DNA from: Cetobacterium somerae | GTDB taxonomy: Bacteria; Fusobacteriota; Fusobacteriia; Fusobacteriales; Fusobacteriaceae | DNA length: 64,000 nucleotides | Direction: 5' to 3' | Assembly (NCBI RefSeq): GCF_022430525.1 | Contig: NZ_CP092519.1 | Location: forward strand, 372,001-436,000 | Shown here: positions 35,023 to 42,852 of the stretch, one piece after another | How positions within the stretch are numbered: position 1 is the first letter of the stretch | How the letters are laid out: every line of letters begins with the position of its first letter | Translations under genes and position numbers: made by a program | The notes under the pieces: generated by a model | What the model was told of the DNA's origin: nothing | The model's database searches: none | Seen by the model: only the letters and a program-made list of their open reading frames with translations

Positions 35023-35105
35023 GCGAGGGTGGCGGAATTGGCAGACGCACCAGACTTAGGATCTGGCGTTTCGACGTGAGGGTTCAAGTCCCTCCTCTCG
35101 CACCA
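35023..35105 (+). tRNA. tRNA-Leu (TAG)
   Basis: Acceptor GCGAGGG/CTCTCGC, class II variable arm, anticodon loop CTTAGGA, encoded CCA. Last tRNA of the operon. Confidence 0.95.
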
Positions 35106-35118
35106 TATAAGATACTAC

Positions 35119-35147
35119 AAAGTCTTGAATATTCAAGACTTTTTTTT
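35119..35147 (+). terminator. tRNA operon terminator
   Basis: AAAGTCTTGAA/TTCAAGACTTT perfect stem with a T-run of eight. Confidence 0.85.
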
Positions 35148-35177
35148 ATATATAGAAAAAAGGAAAAGGAGAATAGT

Positions 35178-35912
35178 ATGGAAAGAAATATAAAGTTGAC
35201 ATATAGTTATGATGGAAGTGAATTTTTTGGCTTTCAAAGACAACCTGGTTTTAGAACTGTGCAAGGAGAGTTAGAGAAAGTTTTAGGAACGATTTTTAAA
35301 AATAAAATAGATTTAGTTTCTGCAGGAAGAACTGATAGAGGAGTTCATGCTAAAAAACAAGTTTCAAATTTTTATACTAGTTCAAGTATTCCTTTAGAAA
35401 AAATAAAAAGAATTATAAATGGTTTAATTCCTAATGATATATTTATATTAGATGTAGAAGAAGTAGATTTAGACTTTAGTTCAAGATTTTCAGCAACATA
35501 TAGATCATATGAATACTATATAGGAGAGGATAGAAATCCTTTTCAAGCTCGATATGTTACTTTTGTTGATGAACAATTAGACTTAGAAAAATTAAATAAA
35601 ATAGTTTCTCCTTTGGTAGGACAGCATGACTTTTCAAATTTTAGACTTTCAGATTGTGGAAGTAATACTACAATTAGAGAGATTTATGAAGCTAAATTTG
35701 AAAGGGTAAATGGGAAGACAATTAAATTATATGTTAAGGGCAACGCATTTTTAAAATCTCAAATTAGAATAATAGTAGGCACAGTTTTATCTATTTATTT
35801 TGGAAAAAAACCTGAAAACTACTTAACTGAAATGTTAAAAAATCCAAATGTTAAGTACGCGAAAATAGTAGCCGAACCTTTTGGCCTTCATCTGTTTGAC
35901 ATAGGATATTAG
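35178..35912 (+). CDS. truA: tRNA pseudouridine(38-40) synthase
   Basis: A 244-residue enzyme. The catalytic aspartate lies in SAGRTDRGVHAKKQVSNF. Other TruA blocks are YSYDGSEFFGFQRQPGFRTVQGELEKVL at the N-terminus and RNPFQARYV. The start is the ATG at 35178 behind AAGGAG; longer reading frames extend back through the tRNA-Leu gene and are artefacts. It modifies the anticodon stem-loop of many tRNAs, apt next to a tRNA operon, and is followed nine bases later by a GNAT gene. Confidence 0.93.
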   Translation: MERNIKLTYSYDGSEFFGFQRQPGFRTVQGELEKVLGTIFKNKIDLVSAGRTDRGVHAKKQVSNFYTSSSIPLEKIKRIINGLIPNDIFILDVEEVDLDFSSRFSATYRSYEYYIGEDRNPFQARYVTFVDEQLDLEKLNKIVSPLVGQHDFSNFRLSDCGSNTTIREIYEAKFERVNGKTIKLYVKGNAFLKSQIRIIVGTVLSIYFGKKPENYLTEMLKNPNVKYAKIVAEPFGLHLFDIGY

Positions 35913-35920
35913 GAGGAGCA

Positions 35921-36373
35921 ATGAAAATAATAGAGGTTGATGCAAAAAATAGAATATTAATAAAAAAAATATTTGATAATGAAATAGAAAGTTTTGGCAT
36001 AATGGGTGGAGCAGATATGTGGATGATTATGAGTTTCATAAGATATGGAAAACTTTATGTACTATTAAATGAAGATAATGAACTTTTATCAGTTGCTCAG
36101 TATCAAGGTGTGTTAGGAAAAAAAGAAGTTTTTTTATATGGATTTTCAACTTCTTTAAAGGAAAGAGGGAAGGGATATGGAAAGATACTTTTAGAAGAAA
36201 CTCATAATAGGTTGAGAAAGTTACAAATAGAAAAGGTTTATTTAACCGTAGATCCTGATAATATGAAGGCTATTAATATGTATAAAAAAGCAGGATATAC
36301 AATAGAAGAATTACAAAAAGATGAATATGGAAAAGGAATAGATCGCTATTTGATGATTAAAAATTTATTATGA
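35921..36373 (+). CDS. GNAT-family N-acetyltransferase
   Basis: A 150-residue acetyltransferase. The acetyl-CoA pyrophosphate-binding motif is KERGKGYGKILLEE and the C-terminal strand is NMKAINMYKKAGYT. The substrate is not evident. The N-terminal half (IMGGADMWMIMSFIRYG) resembles small-molecule or RimI-like acetyltransferases. Probably co-transcribed with truA. Confidence 0.85.
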   Translation: MKIIEVDAKNRILIKKIFDNEIESFGIMGGADMWMIMSFIRYGKLYVLLNEDNELLSVAQYQGVLGKKEVFLYGFSTSLKERGKGYGKILLEETHNRLRKLQIEKVYLTVDPDNMKAINMYKKAGYTIEELQKDEYGKGIDRYLMIKNLL

Positions 36374-36377
36374 TCTC

Positions 36378-36441
36378 TTGACAAAAATACTAAAAAGGTG
36401 TATATTAAATTAAAAAGAATAATTACAAAATTGTAATTATT
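36378..36441 (+). promoter_or_regulatory. perR promoter with a perfect Fur/PerR-type palindrome
   Basis: TTGACA (36378-36383), 17 bases, TATATT (36401-36406). Just downstream lies the perfect dyad AATAATTACAA-AA-TTGTAATTATT (36418-36441), close to the PerR/Fur box consensus. Its place over the transcription start fits autorepression of the PerR operon. Confidence 0.8.
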
Positions 36442-36456
36442 TCAAAAGGAGGAAGC

Positions 36457-36867
36457 ATGTATATTGAAAATATAGGTGAACATTTAAAAATACATGATAT
36501 AAAACCCTCATATCAAAGAATGAAAGTATTTGAATATTTGTTAGAGAATAAAACTCATCCAACAGTTGATGAGATTTATAAGGCTTTATGTCCTGAAATT
36601 CCCACTCTTTCTAAAACTACAGTTTATAATACATTAAATCTTTTTATAGAAAAAGGAATTGCTAAAGTAATAACAATAGAAGAAAATGAAACTAGATATG
36701 ATGTGGACACACATGTACACGGTCATTTTAAGTGTGTAGATTGTAAAAAAGTTTTTGATATTCCAGTGACAATAGATCAACTTATAGTTGGAGATATGAA
36801 AGATTTCAAAATTGATGAATATCATGTTTATTTTAAAGGAACTTGTCCTAAATGTCAGAATAAATAA
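36457..36867 (+). CDS. perR: Fur-family peroxide-responsive regulator (PerR-like)
   Basis: A 136-residue Fur-family repressor. The winged-helix N-terminal domain (IKPSYQRMKVFEYLLE, LSKTTVYNTLNLFIEKGI) is followed by the metal-binding dimerisation domain: TRYDVDTHVHGHFKCVDCKKVFD and the C-terminal TCPKCQNK supply the structural CxxC pairs for Zn. The neighbours (superoxide reductase, rubredoxin) and the palindrome at 36418 favour a PerR role over iron-uptake Fur. Under peroxide, His oxidation would lift repression of the three-gene operon. Confidence 0.85.
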   Translation: MYIENIGEHLKIHDIKPSYQRMKVFEYLLENKTHPTVDEIYKALCPEIPTLSKTTVYNTLNLFIEKGIAKVITIEENETRYDVDTHVHGHFKCVDCKKVFDIPVTIDQLIVGDMKDFKIDEYHVYFKGTCPKCQNK

Positions 36868-36911
36868 TTGTCAAATTATAAAAATATGTTTAATAATTAG
36901 AGGAGGTTGTC

Positions 36912-37283
36912 ATGAAAGTTTATGAAATTTTTAAAGTGAAAGAAAACCCAGTATTATTAGAGGTAATTGTAGCAGATAAGGATGGTATTTCTGTAGATGG
37001 GTTAGAAATAGTAAAAGAAAAAACTCAAGATGCTTCAACTGAAAAACATGTACCATTTGTAGAAGAAAAAGAAGATGGTTACTTAGTAAAAGTTGGTAAA
37101 GAAATGGCTCATCCGATGACAGAGGAACATTATATTCAAATGATAGAAATTTGTGTGGATAACTTTTTATATAGAAAATATTTAAAGCCAGGAGATGCAC
37201 CAGAAGCATATTTTAAAGTACCGAAGGGTGAATCAGTATGCGCAAGAGAATATTGTAACATTCACGGGTTATGGAGTAATTAA
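36912..37283 (+). CDS. superoxide reductase (desulfoferrodoxin family, neelaredoxin-like centre)
   Basis: A 123-residue protein that reduces superoxide to hydrogen peroxide without making oxygen. The active-site histidines and cysteine of centre II can be seen: EKHVPFVE, AHPMTEEHYI and the C-terminal CNIHGLW. The N-terminal desulforedoxin centre I cysteines are missing, although the protein keeps a short N-terminal extension. Electrons probably come from the rubredoxin encoded 18 bases downstream. It is in the PerR operon. Confidence 0.88.
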   Translation: MKVYEIFKVKENPVLLEVIVADKDGISVDGLEIVKEKTQDASTEKHVPFVEEKEDGYLVKVGKEMAHPMTEEHYIQMIEICVDNFLYRKYLKPGDAPEAYFKVPKGESVCAREYCNIHGLWSN

Positions 37284-37301
37284 TTATTAAGGGGGTATAA
37301 A

Positions 37302-37463
37302 ATGGGAAAGCATATGAGATGTGTAATTTGCGATTATGTTTACGATGAATCGATAGGTGATCAAGAGAATGGAGTAGCTCCAGGAACAAAATGGGAAGAT
37401 GTACCAGAAGATTGGGTTTGTCCACTATGTTATGTGGGTAAAGACCATTTTGAAGAGATGTAA
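37302..37463 (+). CDS. rubredoxin
   Basis: A 53-residue mononuclear-iron electron carrier. The two Cys pairs are CVICDYVYD and [12 protein letters not shown], with the standard [15 protein letters not shown] spacing. ATG with a GGGGG ribosome site. It likely feeds electrons to the superoxide reductase encoded immediately upstream. The residue following the second cysteine pair is Tyr rather than the usual Gly. Confidence 0.93.
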   Translation: MGKHMRCVICDYVYDESIGDQENGVAPGTKWEDVPEDWVCPLCYVGKDHFEEM

Positions 37464-37477
37464 TTAATAATAATATC

Positions 37478-37512
37478 AAACCTCTTAGCAATATTTGCTA
37501 AGAGGTTTTTTT
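37478..37512 (+). terminator. terminator of the perR operon
   Basis: AAACCTCTTAGCA/TGCTAAGAGGTTT stem with T-run. A TGATATAAT extended -10 for the next gene (37514-37522) follows at once. Confidence 0.85.
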
Positions 37513-37557
37513 ATGATATAATATATAACTAAGATATATATTTAGAAAGGAAATGTT

Positions 37558-38331
37558 ATGAAATTAGCAGTACTAGGAAGTGGAAGTAAAGGAAATGCTC
37601 TTTTTGTAGAAACTGATAATATAAACTTATTAATAGATGCTGGATTTAGTGGAAAAAAAATAGAGGAACAATTAAAAAAAATAAAAGTAGATATTTGTAA
37701 TATAGATGGGATTTTAATAACTCATGAACATGGAGATCATATTCAAGGAGCAGGAATACTATCAAGGAAATATGATATTCCAATCTATATCACAAAAGAA
37801 AGCTATGAAGCTGGAATGCTGAAAATTGGAAAAATAAAAGATGAAAATTTGAGATTTATAGAAGAAGCATTTTGGGTTGGAGATAGTATGGTATATCCTT
37901 TTGATGTGATGCACGATGCAGAAAGAACAGTAGGTTTTAGAATAGAAGAAAGTACGGGAAGCAAGGTGGCAATAGCTACAGATTTAGGGTATATTGATAA
38001 TACGGTTAGAGAAGCTTTTAGAGAGGTAGATATCATGGTTATAGAGTGTAATTATGATTATCATAAGTTAATGGATTGTTCATATCCTTGGGATTTAAAG
38101 GCTCGAGTAAAAAGTAGGAATGGGCATCTATCAAATAATGATTGTGCCAGATTTATAAGGGAGTTACACCATGATAAGCTAAAAAAAGTTTATTTAGCTC
38201 ATATGAGTAAAGATAGTAATGACCCAAAATTAGCTATTGATGCTGTCTTAGATGAATTAGTAAGACACAATATTGATATTTCAGTAGAAATTGCTCATCA
38301 AGATATATGTAGTGAGTTAATTAAATTTTAG
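37558..38331 (+). CDS. MBL-fold metallo-hydrolase (YycJ/WalJ-like)
   Basis: A 257-residue beta-lactamase-fold hydrolase. The metal motif is THEHGDHIQG, with later DLGYIDN and VIECNYDYH blocks and LAHMSKDSNDP near the C-terminus. The N-terminal LAVLGSGSKGNALFVE is characteristic of the YycJ/WalJ group, linked in Firmicutes with the WalRK cell-wall system and likely a nuclease. Here it is not beside walRK. A UDG-like gene follows after eight bases. Confidence 0.82.
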   Translation: MKLAVLGSGSKGNALFVETDNINLLIDAGFSGKKIEEQLKKIKVDICNIDGILITHEHGDHIQGAGILSRKYDIPIYITKESYEAGMLKIGKIKDENLRFIEEAFWVGDSMVYPFDVMHDAERTVGFRIEESTGSKVAIATDLGYIDNTVREAFREVDIMVIECNYDYHKLMDCSYPWDLKARVKSRNGHLSNNDCARFIRELHHDKLKKVYLAHMSKDSNDPKLAIDAVLDELVRHNIDISVEIAHQDICSELIKF

Positions 38332-38339
38332 GAGGAGTT

Positions 38340-38918
38340 ATGGAGGAAATTGAAAAACTATTAGAAGAACTGAAGTTTGAAATAGGAACGACAGATGCAT
38401 TAAAAGACAGCAATGAAAAAATTGTTTTAGGAACAGGGAACTTTAATGGAGCAGTACTTTTTGTAGGAGATGATTCTAATTTATATATAGATGAAAATTT
38501 AAAGGTAAGACCAGGTTCAAGTGGAGAATTTCTAATAAAGCTTTGTGATATAGTAGGTTTGCTGCCAGAGAGTTATTATATAACAACATTAACTAAATCT
38601 GAGAAAAATTATAGAGAGCTAGAAGAGAGAGATAAGAGAGATTTGAAAGAATATCTAATGATGCAGGTATCATTAATGAATCCTAAAATTATTGTAGCGC
38701 TAGGTCAAGATGTAGCAGAGTTATTATTAGAAAGGGAGTTTAAGTTTCTTCAAGAAAAAGGTAAAGTGTTAGATTGGAAAGGAGACATAAAATTATTAGT
38801 AACATATGATGCTAACTTTGCTAAAAAATCAAGAGATGATGGTGGAAAGAGATCTAAGGTAGCAGTAGAATTTTGGGGAGATTTAAAGACTATAAAAAAT
38901 ACCATAGAGGAGATTTAA
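38340..38918 (+). CDS. uracil-DNA glycosylase superfamily protein lacking Fe-S and catalytic motif residues
   Basis: A 192-residue protein with the fold pattern of family 4 UDG: GAVLFVGDDSN, GSSGEFLIKLCDIVGL, YYITTLTKS and NPKIIVALGQDVAELLL. The four cysteines that hold the [4Fe-4S] cluster are absent and the C-terminal TYHPS motif reads TYDANFA, so uracil excision is doubtful. It may bind DNA or use another chemistry. It is co-transcribed with the MBL hydrolase and with the decayed glycosyltransferase that follows one base later. Confidence 0.7.
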   Translation: MEEIEKLLEELKFEIGTTDALKDSNEKIVLGTGNFNGAVLFVGDDSNLYIDENLKVRPGSSGEFLIKLCDIVGLLPESYYITTLTKSEKNYRELEERDKRDLKEYLMMQVSLMNPKIIVALGQDVAELLLEREFKFLQEKGKVLDWKGDIKLLVTYDANFAKKSRDDGGKRSKVAVEFWGDLKTIKNTIEEI

Positions 38919-38919
38919 T

Positions 38920-39548
38920 ATGAAAATTTTAGTGGTAAGGTTTAAACAAATTGGTGATGCAATACTATCTTCTGTGATATGTAAAAGTCTAAAGGAAACA
39001 ATTTAAGTAATAGTAATTACACACAGTATACCTGAATAATTCCTTTAGCTATAAATTCAAGAAGAGAAAGTAAAGTTTACCCTGTAGATTTAATGAGAGA
39101 GTTAGCAAAAAAAATATTAGACGAATTTGATTGTCAAATTATTTTATACTATTCACCAAATGAAAAAGAATTTGCTAAAAAATTTCATGAAGATTTAAAT
39201 TGGGATAAAAGAATAATATCAGATGTAAATACAAAAAGTATTAGGGAGTTAGGTGCGTTATTATCTAATTGTGATATATTTGTAGGAAATGAAGGTGGGC
39301 CGAGACACTTAGCCCAAGCTATAGATATTCCGAGTTTTTCTATATTTAGCCCAGGTTCTAGCAAAAGAGATTGGCTTTCAAGAGATAATAAAAGACATGA
39401 AGGGATAGAACCGAAAGATGTACTTTCAGATAAAACATATGATGATTTATCGTATGAAGAAAAATATAGATTAATTACTCCAGATATTATTTTAGAAAAA
39501 GTAAAGGAAAAAATGGAGCTTGTACCCAAATATATTGAAAAAAAATAG
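38920..39548 (+). pseudogene. glycosyltransferase family 9 (heptosyltransferase-like) remnant
   Basis: A start codon behind GAGGAGA opens MKILVVRFKQIGDAILSS, the typical N-terminus of LPS heptosyltransferase/GT9 proteins, but a stop follows after 28 codons. In another frame, from about nt 39028, the C-terminal half resumes (IIPLAINSRRESKVYP) and runs to 39548, with the donor-binding FVGNEGGPRHLAQAI and IFSPGSSKRDW motifs. About 150 residues of the middle are missing, so this is an internally deleted gene rather than a simple frameshift. A protein could be made from an ATG at 39093 (151 aa), but it would lack the acceptor domain. Confidence 0.8.
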
Positions 39549-39597
39549 TGGTTATGATAAAATTTAAAAAGATATTTAAAAATGAGGAGGAGTTTTT

Positions 39598-40344
39598 GTG
39601 GCAGGACATAGTAAATGGTCTAATATAAAGCATAGAAAAGGTGCTCAAGACGCTAAAAGAGGAAAGCTATTCACAAAATTAGGAAAAGAGTTAACAATCG
39701 CAGCGAAGGAAGCTGGAGGAGATCCAAACTTTAATCCAAGATTAAGACTTGCAATAGATAAAGCAAAAGCTGCTAATATGCCAAAAGATAACCTAGAGAG
39801 AGCTATTAAAAAAGGTACTGGTGAACTTGATGGTGTAGATTATATGGAAATTAGATATGAAGGGTATGGTCCAGAAGGAACAGCTTTCATAGTTGAGGTT
39901 GTAACAGATAATAAAAATAGATCAGCTTCAGAAGTTAGAGCAACGTTTTCTAGAAGAAATGGAAATTTAGGAACAGATGGTGCTGTATCTTGGATGTTTC
40001 AAAGAAAAGGAGAAATCATAGTTGGTGCTGAAGGTGTGGACGCAGATGAGCTAATGATGGCAGCTTTAGAAGCTGGAGCAGAAGATGTTAAAGAGGAAGA
40101 TGGAGAGTTTACTGTTTTAACAGATTCAGCAGATTGTAATAGAGTAGCAGAAGAATTAAAAAAAGCTGGTTATAATGTAACTGAAGCTGAAGTTGCAATG
40201 ATTCCAGATAATAAAGTACAAATTACTGATTTAGAGACTGCTAAAAAGGTAATGGCATTATATGAAGGGTTAGATGATTTAGATGATGTAAATGATGTTT
40301 ATTCAAACTTTGATATATCAGATGAGTTATTAGAGCAACTGTAA
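39598..40344 (+). CDS. yebC: YebC/PmpR family protein
   Basis: A 248-residue protein with the strictly conserved N-terminus MAGHSKWSNIKHRKGAQDAKRGKLFTKL. It starts at GTG with AGGAGG seven bases upstream. Members act as DNA-binding regulators or, in recent work, as factors that relieve ribosome stalling at proline stretches. It stands alone, upstream of the guanine riboswitch, with no terminator between them. Confidence 0.93.
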   Translation: MAGHSKWSNIKHRKGAQDAKRGKLFTKLGKELTIAAKEAGGDPNFNPRLRLAIDKAKAANMPKDNLERAIKKGTGELDGVDYMEIRYEGYGPEGTAFIVEVVTDNKNRSASEVRATFSRRNGNLGTDGAVSWMFQRKGEIIVGAEGVDADELMMAALEAGAEDVKEEDGEFTVLTDSADCNRVAEELKKAGYNVTEAEVAMIPDNKVQITDLETAKKVMALYEGLDDLDDVNDVYSNFDISDELLEQL

Positions 40345-40364
40345 AAATAAAAAACAATAAAAAA

Positions 40365-40440
40365 CATACTCATATATTTTTGGAAATATGGTCCAATAGT
40401 TTCTACGTCTTTACCGTAAATGAAGACACTATGGGTAGAA
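40365..40440 (+). ncRNA. purine riboswitch aptamer, guanine type
   Basis: The core matches the purine class. P1 TACTCATA pairs with TATGGGTA. J2/3 is GTTTCTA, the P3 stem-loop is GTCTT-ACCGTAAA-AAGAC, and J3/1 ends ACTATG. The discriminating base in J3/1 is C, as in guanine/hypoxanthine aptamers. The P1 3' strand (40431-40440) can also pair with 40462-40471, excluding the terminator. Ligand binding should therefore switch the permease off. Confidence 0.93.
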
Positions 40441-40452
40441 CTGACTGCATTT

Positions 40453-40489
40453 AAGCATAGATTCTATCCATGAGTCTATGCTTTTTTAT
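40453..40489 (+). terminator. riboswitch-controlled terminator
   Basis: AAGCATAGA (40453-40461) pairs with TCTATGCTT (40475-40483), followed by T-run. The loop holds the antiterminator partner of the aptamer P1 strand. Confidence 0.85.
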
Positions 40490-40513
40490 TTAAAATAGGA
40501 GGAAATTTTAAAT

Positions 40514-41833
40514 ATGCAGAGAAATAAATCACCTTATGACTTAAATGGAGTGCCGGACTTAAATACAGCGATTCCTTTAGGTTTACAACACATTATGGCA
40601 ATGTTTATGGGAAATATAACACCTATAATAATAGTTGCTGGAATACTTGGTTTTACTCAAGATATAAAAATAAACTTAATACAAGCAACAATACTTGTAG
40701 CTGGGTTAAATACTTTAGTCCAAGTTTATACATTAGGACCTATGGGAGCTAAATTGCCTGTAGTTGTAGGAACAAACTTTTCTTTTGCACCAGTGGCTAT
40801 ATCAGTAGCTAGCAAGTTTGGGTATGAAGGAGTTTTAGGAGCAGCATTAATAGGAGGAATTTTTGAAGCTTTTTTAGGATTTCATATGAAGAGAATAAGA
40901 AAGTTTTTTCCACCAATAGTTACAGGAACTGTAATATTAGCTATAGGATTATACCTTTTACCAGTTGGAATAAATAGTTTTGCAGGTGGATATGGAGCGT
41001 CTGACTTTGCATCTAAAGAGAATCTAATTTTAGGAACAATAGTTTTAGCAGTGGTAATATTTTTTAAGGAATTTACAAAAGGTGTAACAAGTTCAGGAGC
41101 GATTTTTATAGGAACAGTAGTGGGGACAGTAATAGCTTTTTTAATGGGAAAGATAGATATAACTCCACTTTTACAGGCAGATATAGTGAGTATACCAAGG
41201 CCATTTTCATTTGGGTATTCATTTCATATAGAAGCAATTATTCCTATGGTAATGATGTTTGTAGTATCTGCTATAGAAACGATGGGAGATATGTCAGGAA
41301 TTACAATGGGTGGTGCTAAAAGAGAATTGAAAGACAGGGAGCTTAAAGGTGGAATAATATGTGATGGAATAGGAAGCGCATTTGCAACTATATTTTCAGT
41401 ATTACCAACGACGTCGTTTAGTCAAAATACAGGTATAATTGCTATGACAGGAGTAATGAGCCGATTTGTTGTGGGAATAGGTGCGCTATTTTTAGTAATA
41501 AGTGCATTTATACCAAAGGTTGCAGCAGCTTTTACATTAGTTCCTCAAAGTGTTATAGGTGGAAGTTTAGTAATGATTTTTTCTATGATTTCAATTAGTG
41601 GAATAAATCTTATAAACCAAGAACCATTAGAAGGAAGAAATGCAGTTATATTAGCAGTTTCGTTGGGACTAGGATATGGAATAGGATTAGTTCCAGGAGT
41701 GATTGAAGCATTCCCTGAAAGTATAAGATATATATTTACAGATTCAGGATTTGTTGTAGCTGGAACTTTAGCAGTTGTGATGAACCTGATATTACCTAAG
41801 AAAAATGAAAAAGTAGAGGTTTCTGTAGCATAA
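40514..41833 (+). CDS. NCS2 nucleobase:cation symporter (xanthine/guanine/uracil permease type)
   Basis: A 439-residue permease with about 14 membrane segments. The NCS2 motifs PLGLQHIMAMFMGNITP, GTNFSFAPVA, the helix VVSAIETMGDMSGI and TTSFSQNTGIIAMTGV are visible. The guanine-type riboswitch upstream makes a purine (xanthine, hypoxanthine or guanine) a better substrate guess than uracil. It is the sole gene of its unit and ends in a strong terminator. Confidence 0.9.
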   Translation: MQRNKSPYDLNGVPDLNTAIPLGLQHIMAMFMGNITPIIIVAGILGFTQDIKINLIQATILVAGLNTLVQVYTLGPMGAKLPVVVGTNFSFAPVAISVASKFGYEGVLGAALIGGIFEAFLGFHMKRIRKFFPPIVTGTVILAIGLYLLPVGINSFAGGYGASDFASKENLILGTIVLAVVIFFKEFTKGVTSSGAIFIGTVVGTVIAFLMGKIDITPLLQADIVSIPRPFSFGYSFHIEAIIPMVMMFVVSAIETMGDMSGITMGGAKRELKDRELKGGIICDGIGSAFATIFSVLPTTSFSQNTGIIAMTGVMSRFVVGIGALFLVISAFIPKVAAAFTLVPQSVIGGSLVMIFSMISISGINLINQEPLEGRNAVILAVSLGLGYGIGLVPGVIEAFPESIRYIFTDSGFVVAGTLAVVMNLILPKKNEKVEVSVA

Positions 41834-41863
41834 AAAAACTGAGGAGTAATTTCCTCAGTTTTT
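41834..41863. terminator. bidirectional terminator
   Basis: AAAAACTGAGGA/TCCTCAGTTTTT stem between the permease and the convergent DUF4402-like genes. Confidence 0.85.
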
Positions 41864-41868
41864 ATTTT

Positions 41869-42309
41869 TTAGTTATATCTTGCTTGGATTGTAACATTTC
41901 CGCTGTATACTCCAGTTTGCTGATTATTTGGGATGTCTAAAGTGAATTTAATTGGTTTGGCAGAAATAAACTCATCTTGACGAAGAACTATAGTTTCTTC
42001 TGTGTGATCAATGTTTGCCCAAACAGTAGCTCCACTTATATTTTTTAGAGCTAATTTACCATCATTTGTTAATCCAGAAATCGTAATTTTAGCTTGATTA
42101 CGCCCTTGTCCTTTTATAGAAAATTTTCCAATAGCAATATTTCCAGAAGTTCCTTTAGCAATTTTTCCAAATTCAGCATGTTGATCAATTTTAACAGTTA
42201 AAGTTTCCATGATAGTAGCACTAACGTTCATATTAGCAGAATCAGGATTGCTACTTCCAAAAGCTGCTACAGCAGTAGTTAAAGATAAAAGTGTTAATAA
42301 TTTTTTCAT
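41869..42309 (-). CDS. secreted DUF4402-like protein 3
   Basis: A 146-residue protein with a signal peptide (MKKLLTLLSLTTAVAAFG) and a beta-sandwich domain of the DUF4402 pattern: ATIMETLTVKIDQHAEFGKIAKG, then a GxFxIxGxG strand, closing with TGVYSGNVTIQARYN. Such domains resemble fimbrial or spore-coat-U subunits. It is the last of three paralogues on one transcript led by a c-di-GMP riboswitch. Likely a surface fibre or adhesin subunit; no usher or chaperone gene is adjacent. Confidence 0.75.
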   Translation of the reverse strand: MKKLLTLLSLTTAVAAFGSSNPDSANMNVSATIMETLTVKIDQHAEFGKIAKGTSGNIAIGKFSIKGQGRNQAKITISGLTNDGKLALKNISGATVWANIDHTEETIVLRQDEFISAKPIKFTLDIPNNQQTGVYSGNVTIQARYN

Positions 42310-42348
42310 AATTTATTTCCTCCGATAATTTTTAAGATTATAAATGGG

Positions 42349-42804
42349 CTATTTAAACTTAACTTTCATAGTTAAAGTTCCAGAATAGTTTCCAATTGGT
42401 GCATTCTTAGGAACTGTAAGTTCAGTATCAAAAGAATATTTATATTCTCCTTTTTCATTTAGTTTTGTATTTTTACCATCATCATTTGTATTTTTTAAAG
42501 AAACATTTAAAATATTTGAATCACTTTTTTCATGAAAAAGAGAGATGTTTTTCTTGAAACCATTCAAGTTTTTATCGTTAAGAGAGATATCAACGTTTTG
42601 TCCAGGTTCACCGTATATTATAAAAATATGACCATTAGTTGAATGAGTAGAGCCTTGTATAACTTTTCCATAATTAATATCACCATTATGGATGACTTTT
42701 AGAGGCTTTATAACAGTAGCATTGATATTCATACTTTCTTCTGAAATATTAGAAGAAAATATATTACTAAAAGTTAATAAAAATAAACTTAAAATTAATG
42801 ACAT
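42349..42804 (-). CDS. secreted DUF4402-like protein 2
   Basis: A 151-residue paralogue. The N-terminal hydrophobic stretch MSLILSLFLLTFSNIFSS acts as a signal peptide. The domain shows MNINATVIKPLKVIHNGDINYGKVIQG and ends IGNYSGTLTMKVKFK. It carries a charged insertion (NDDGKNTKLNEKGEYKY) absent from the other two. It is separated from gene 1 by a perfect hairpin (42823-42847) and preceded by a GGAGGAG site. Most diverged of the three. Confidence 0.75.
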   Translation of the reverse strand: MSLILSLFLLTFSNIFSSNISEESMNINATVIKPLKVIHNGDINYGKVIQGSTHSTNGHIFIIYGEPGQNVDISLNDKNLNGFKKNISLFHEKSDSNILNVSLKNTNDDGKNTKLNEKGEYKYSFDTELTVPKNAPIGNYSGTLTMKVKFK

Positions 42805-42822
42805 AACTCCTCCTTATATGAA

Positions 42823-42847
42823 AACAACTGGGAATATCCCAGTTGTT
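42823..42847 (-). terminator. intra-operon hairpin between DUF4402-like genes 1 and 2
   Basis: AACAACTGGGA/TCCCAGTTGTT, 11 perfect pairs with a three-base loop, followed on the minus strand by only a short T-stretch (TTTTC). It may attenuate the two downstream genes or stabilise the first cistron. Confidence 0.55.
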
Positions 42848-42852
42848 AATAA

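Noticed and set aside
34980-35177. Upstream extension of the truA reading frame
   Set aside because: It would start inside tRNA-Lys and run through tRNA-Leu and the tRNA terminator; the ATG at 35178 has a proper ribosome site and matches TruA N-termini.
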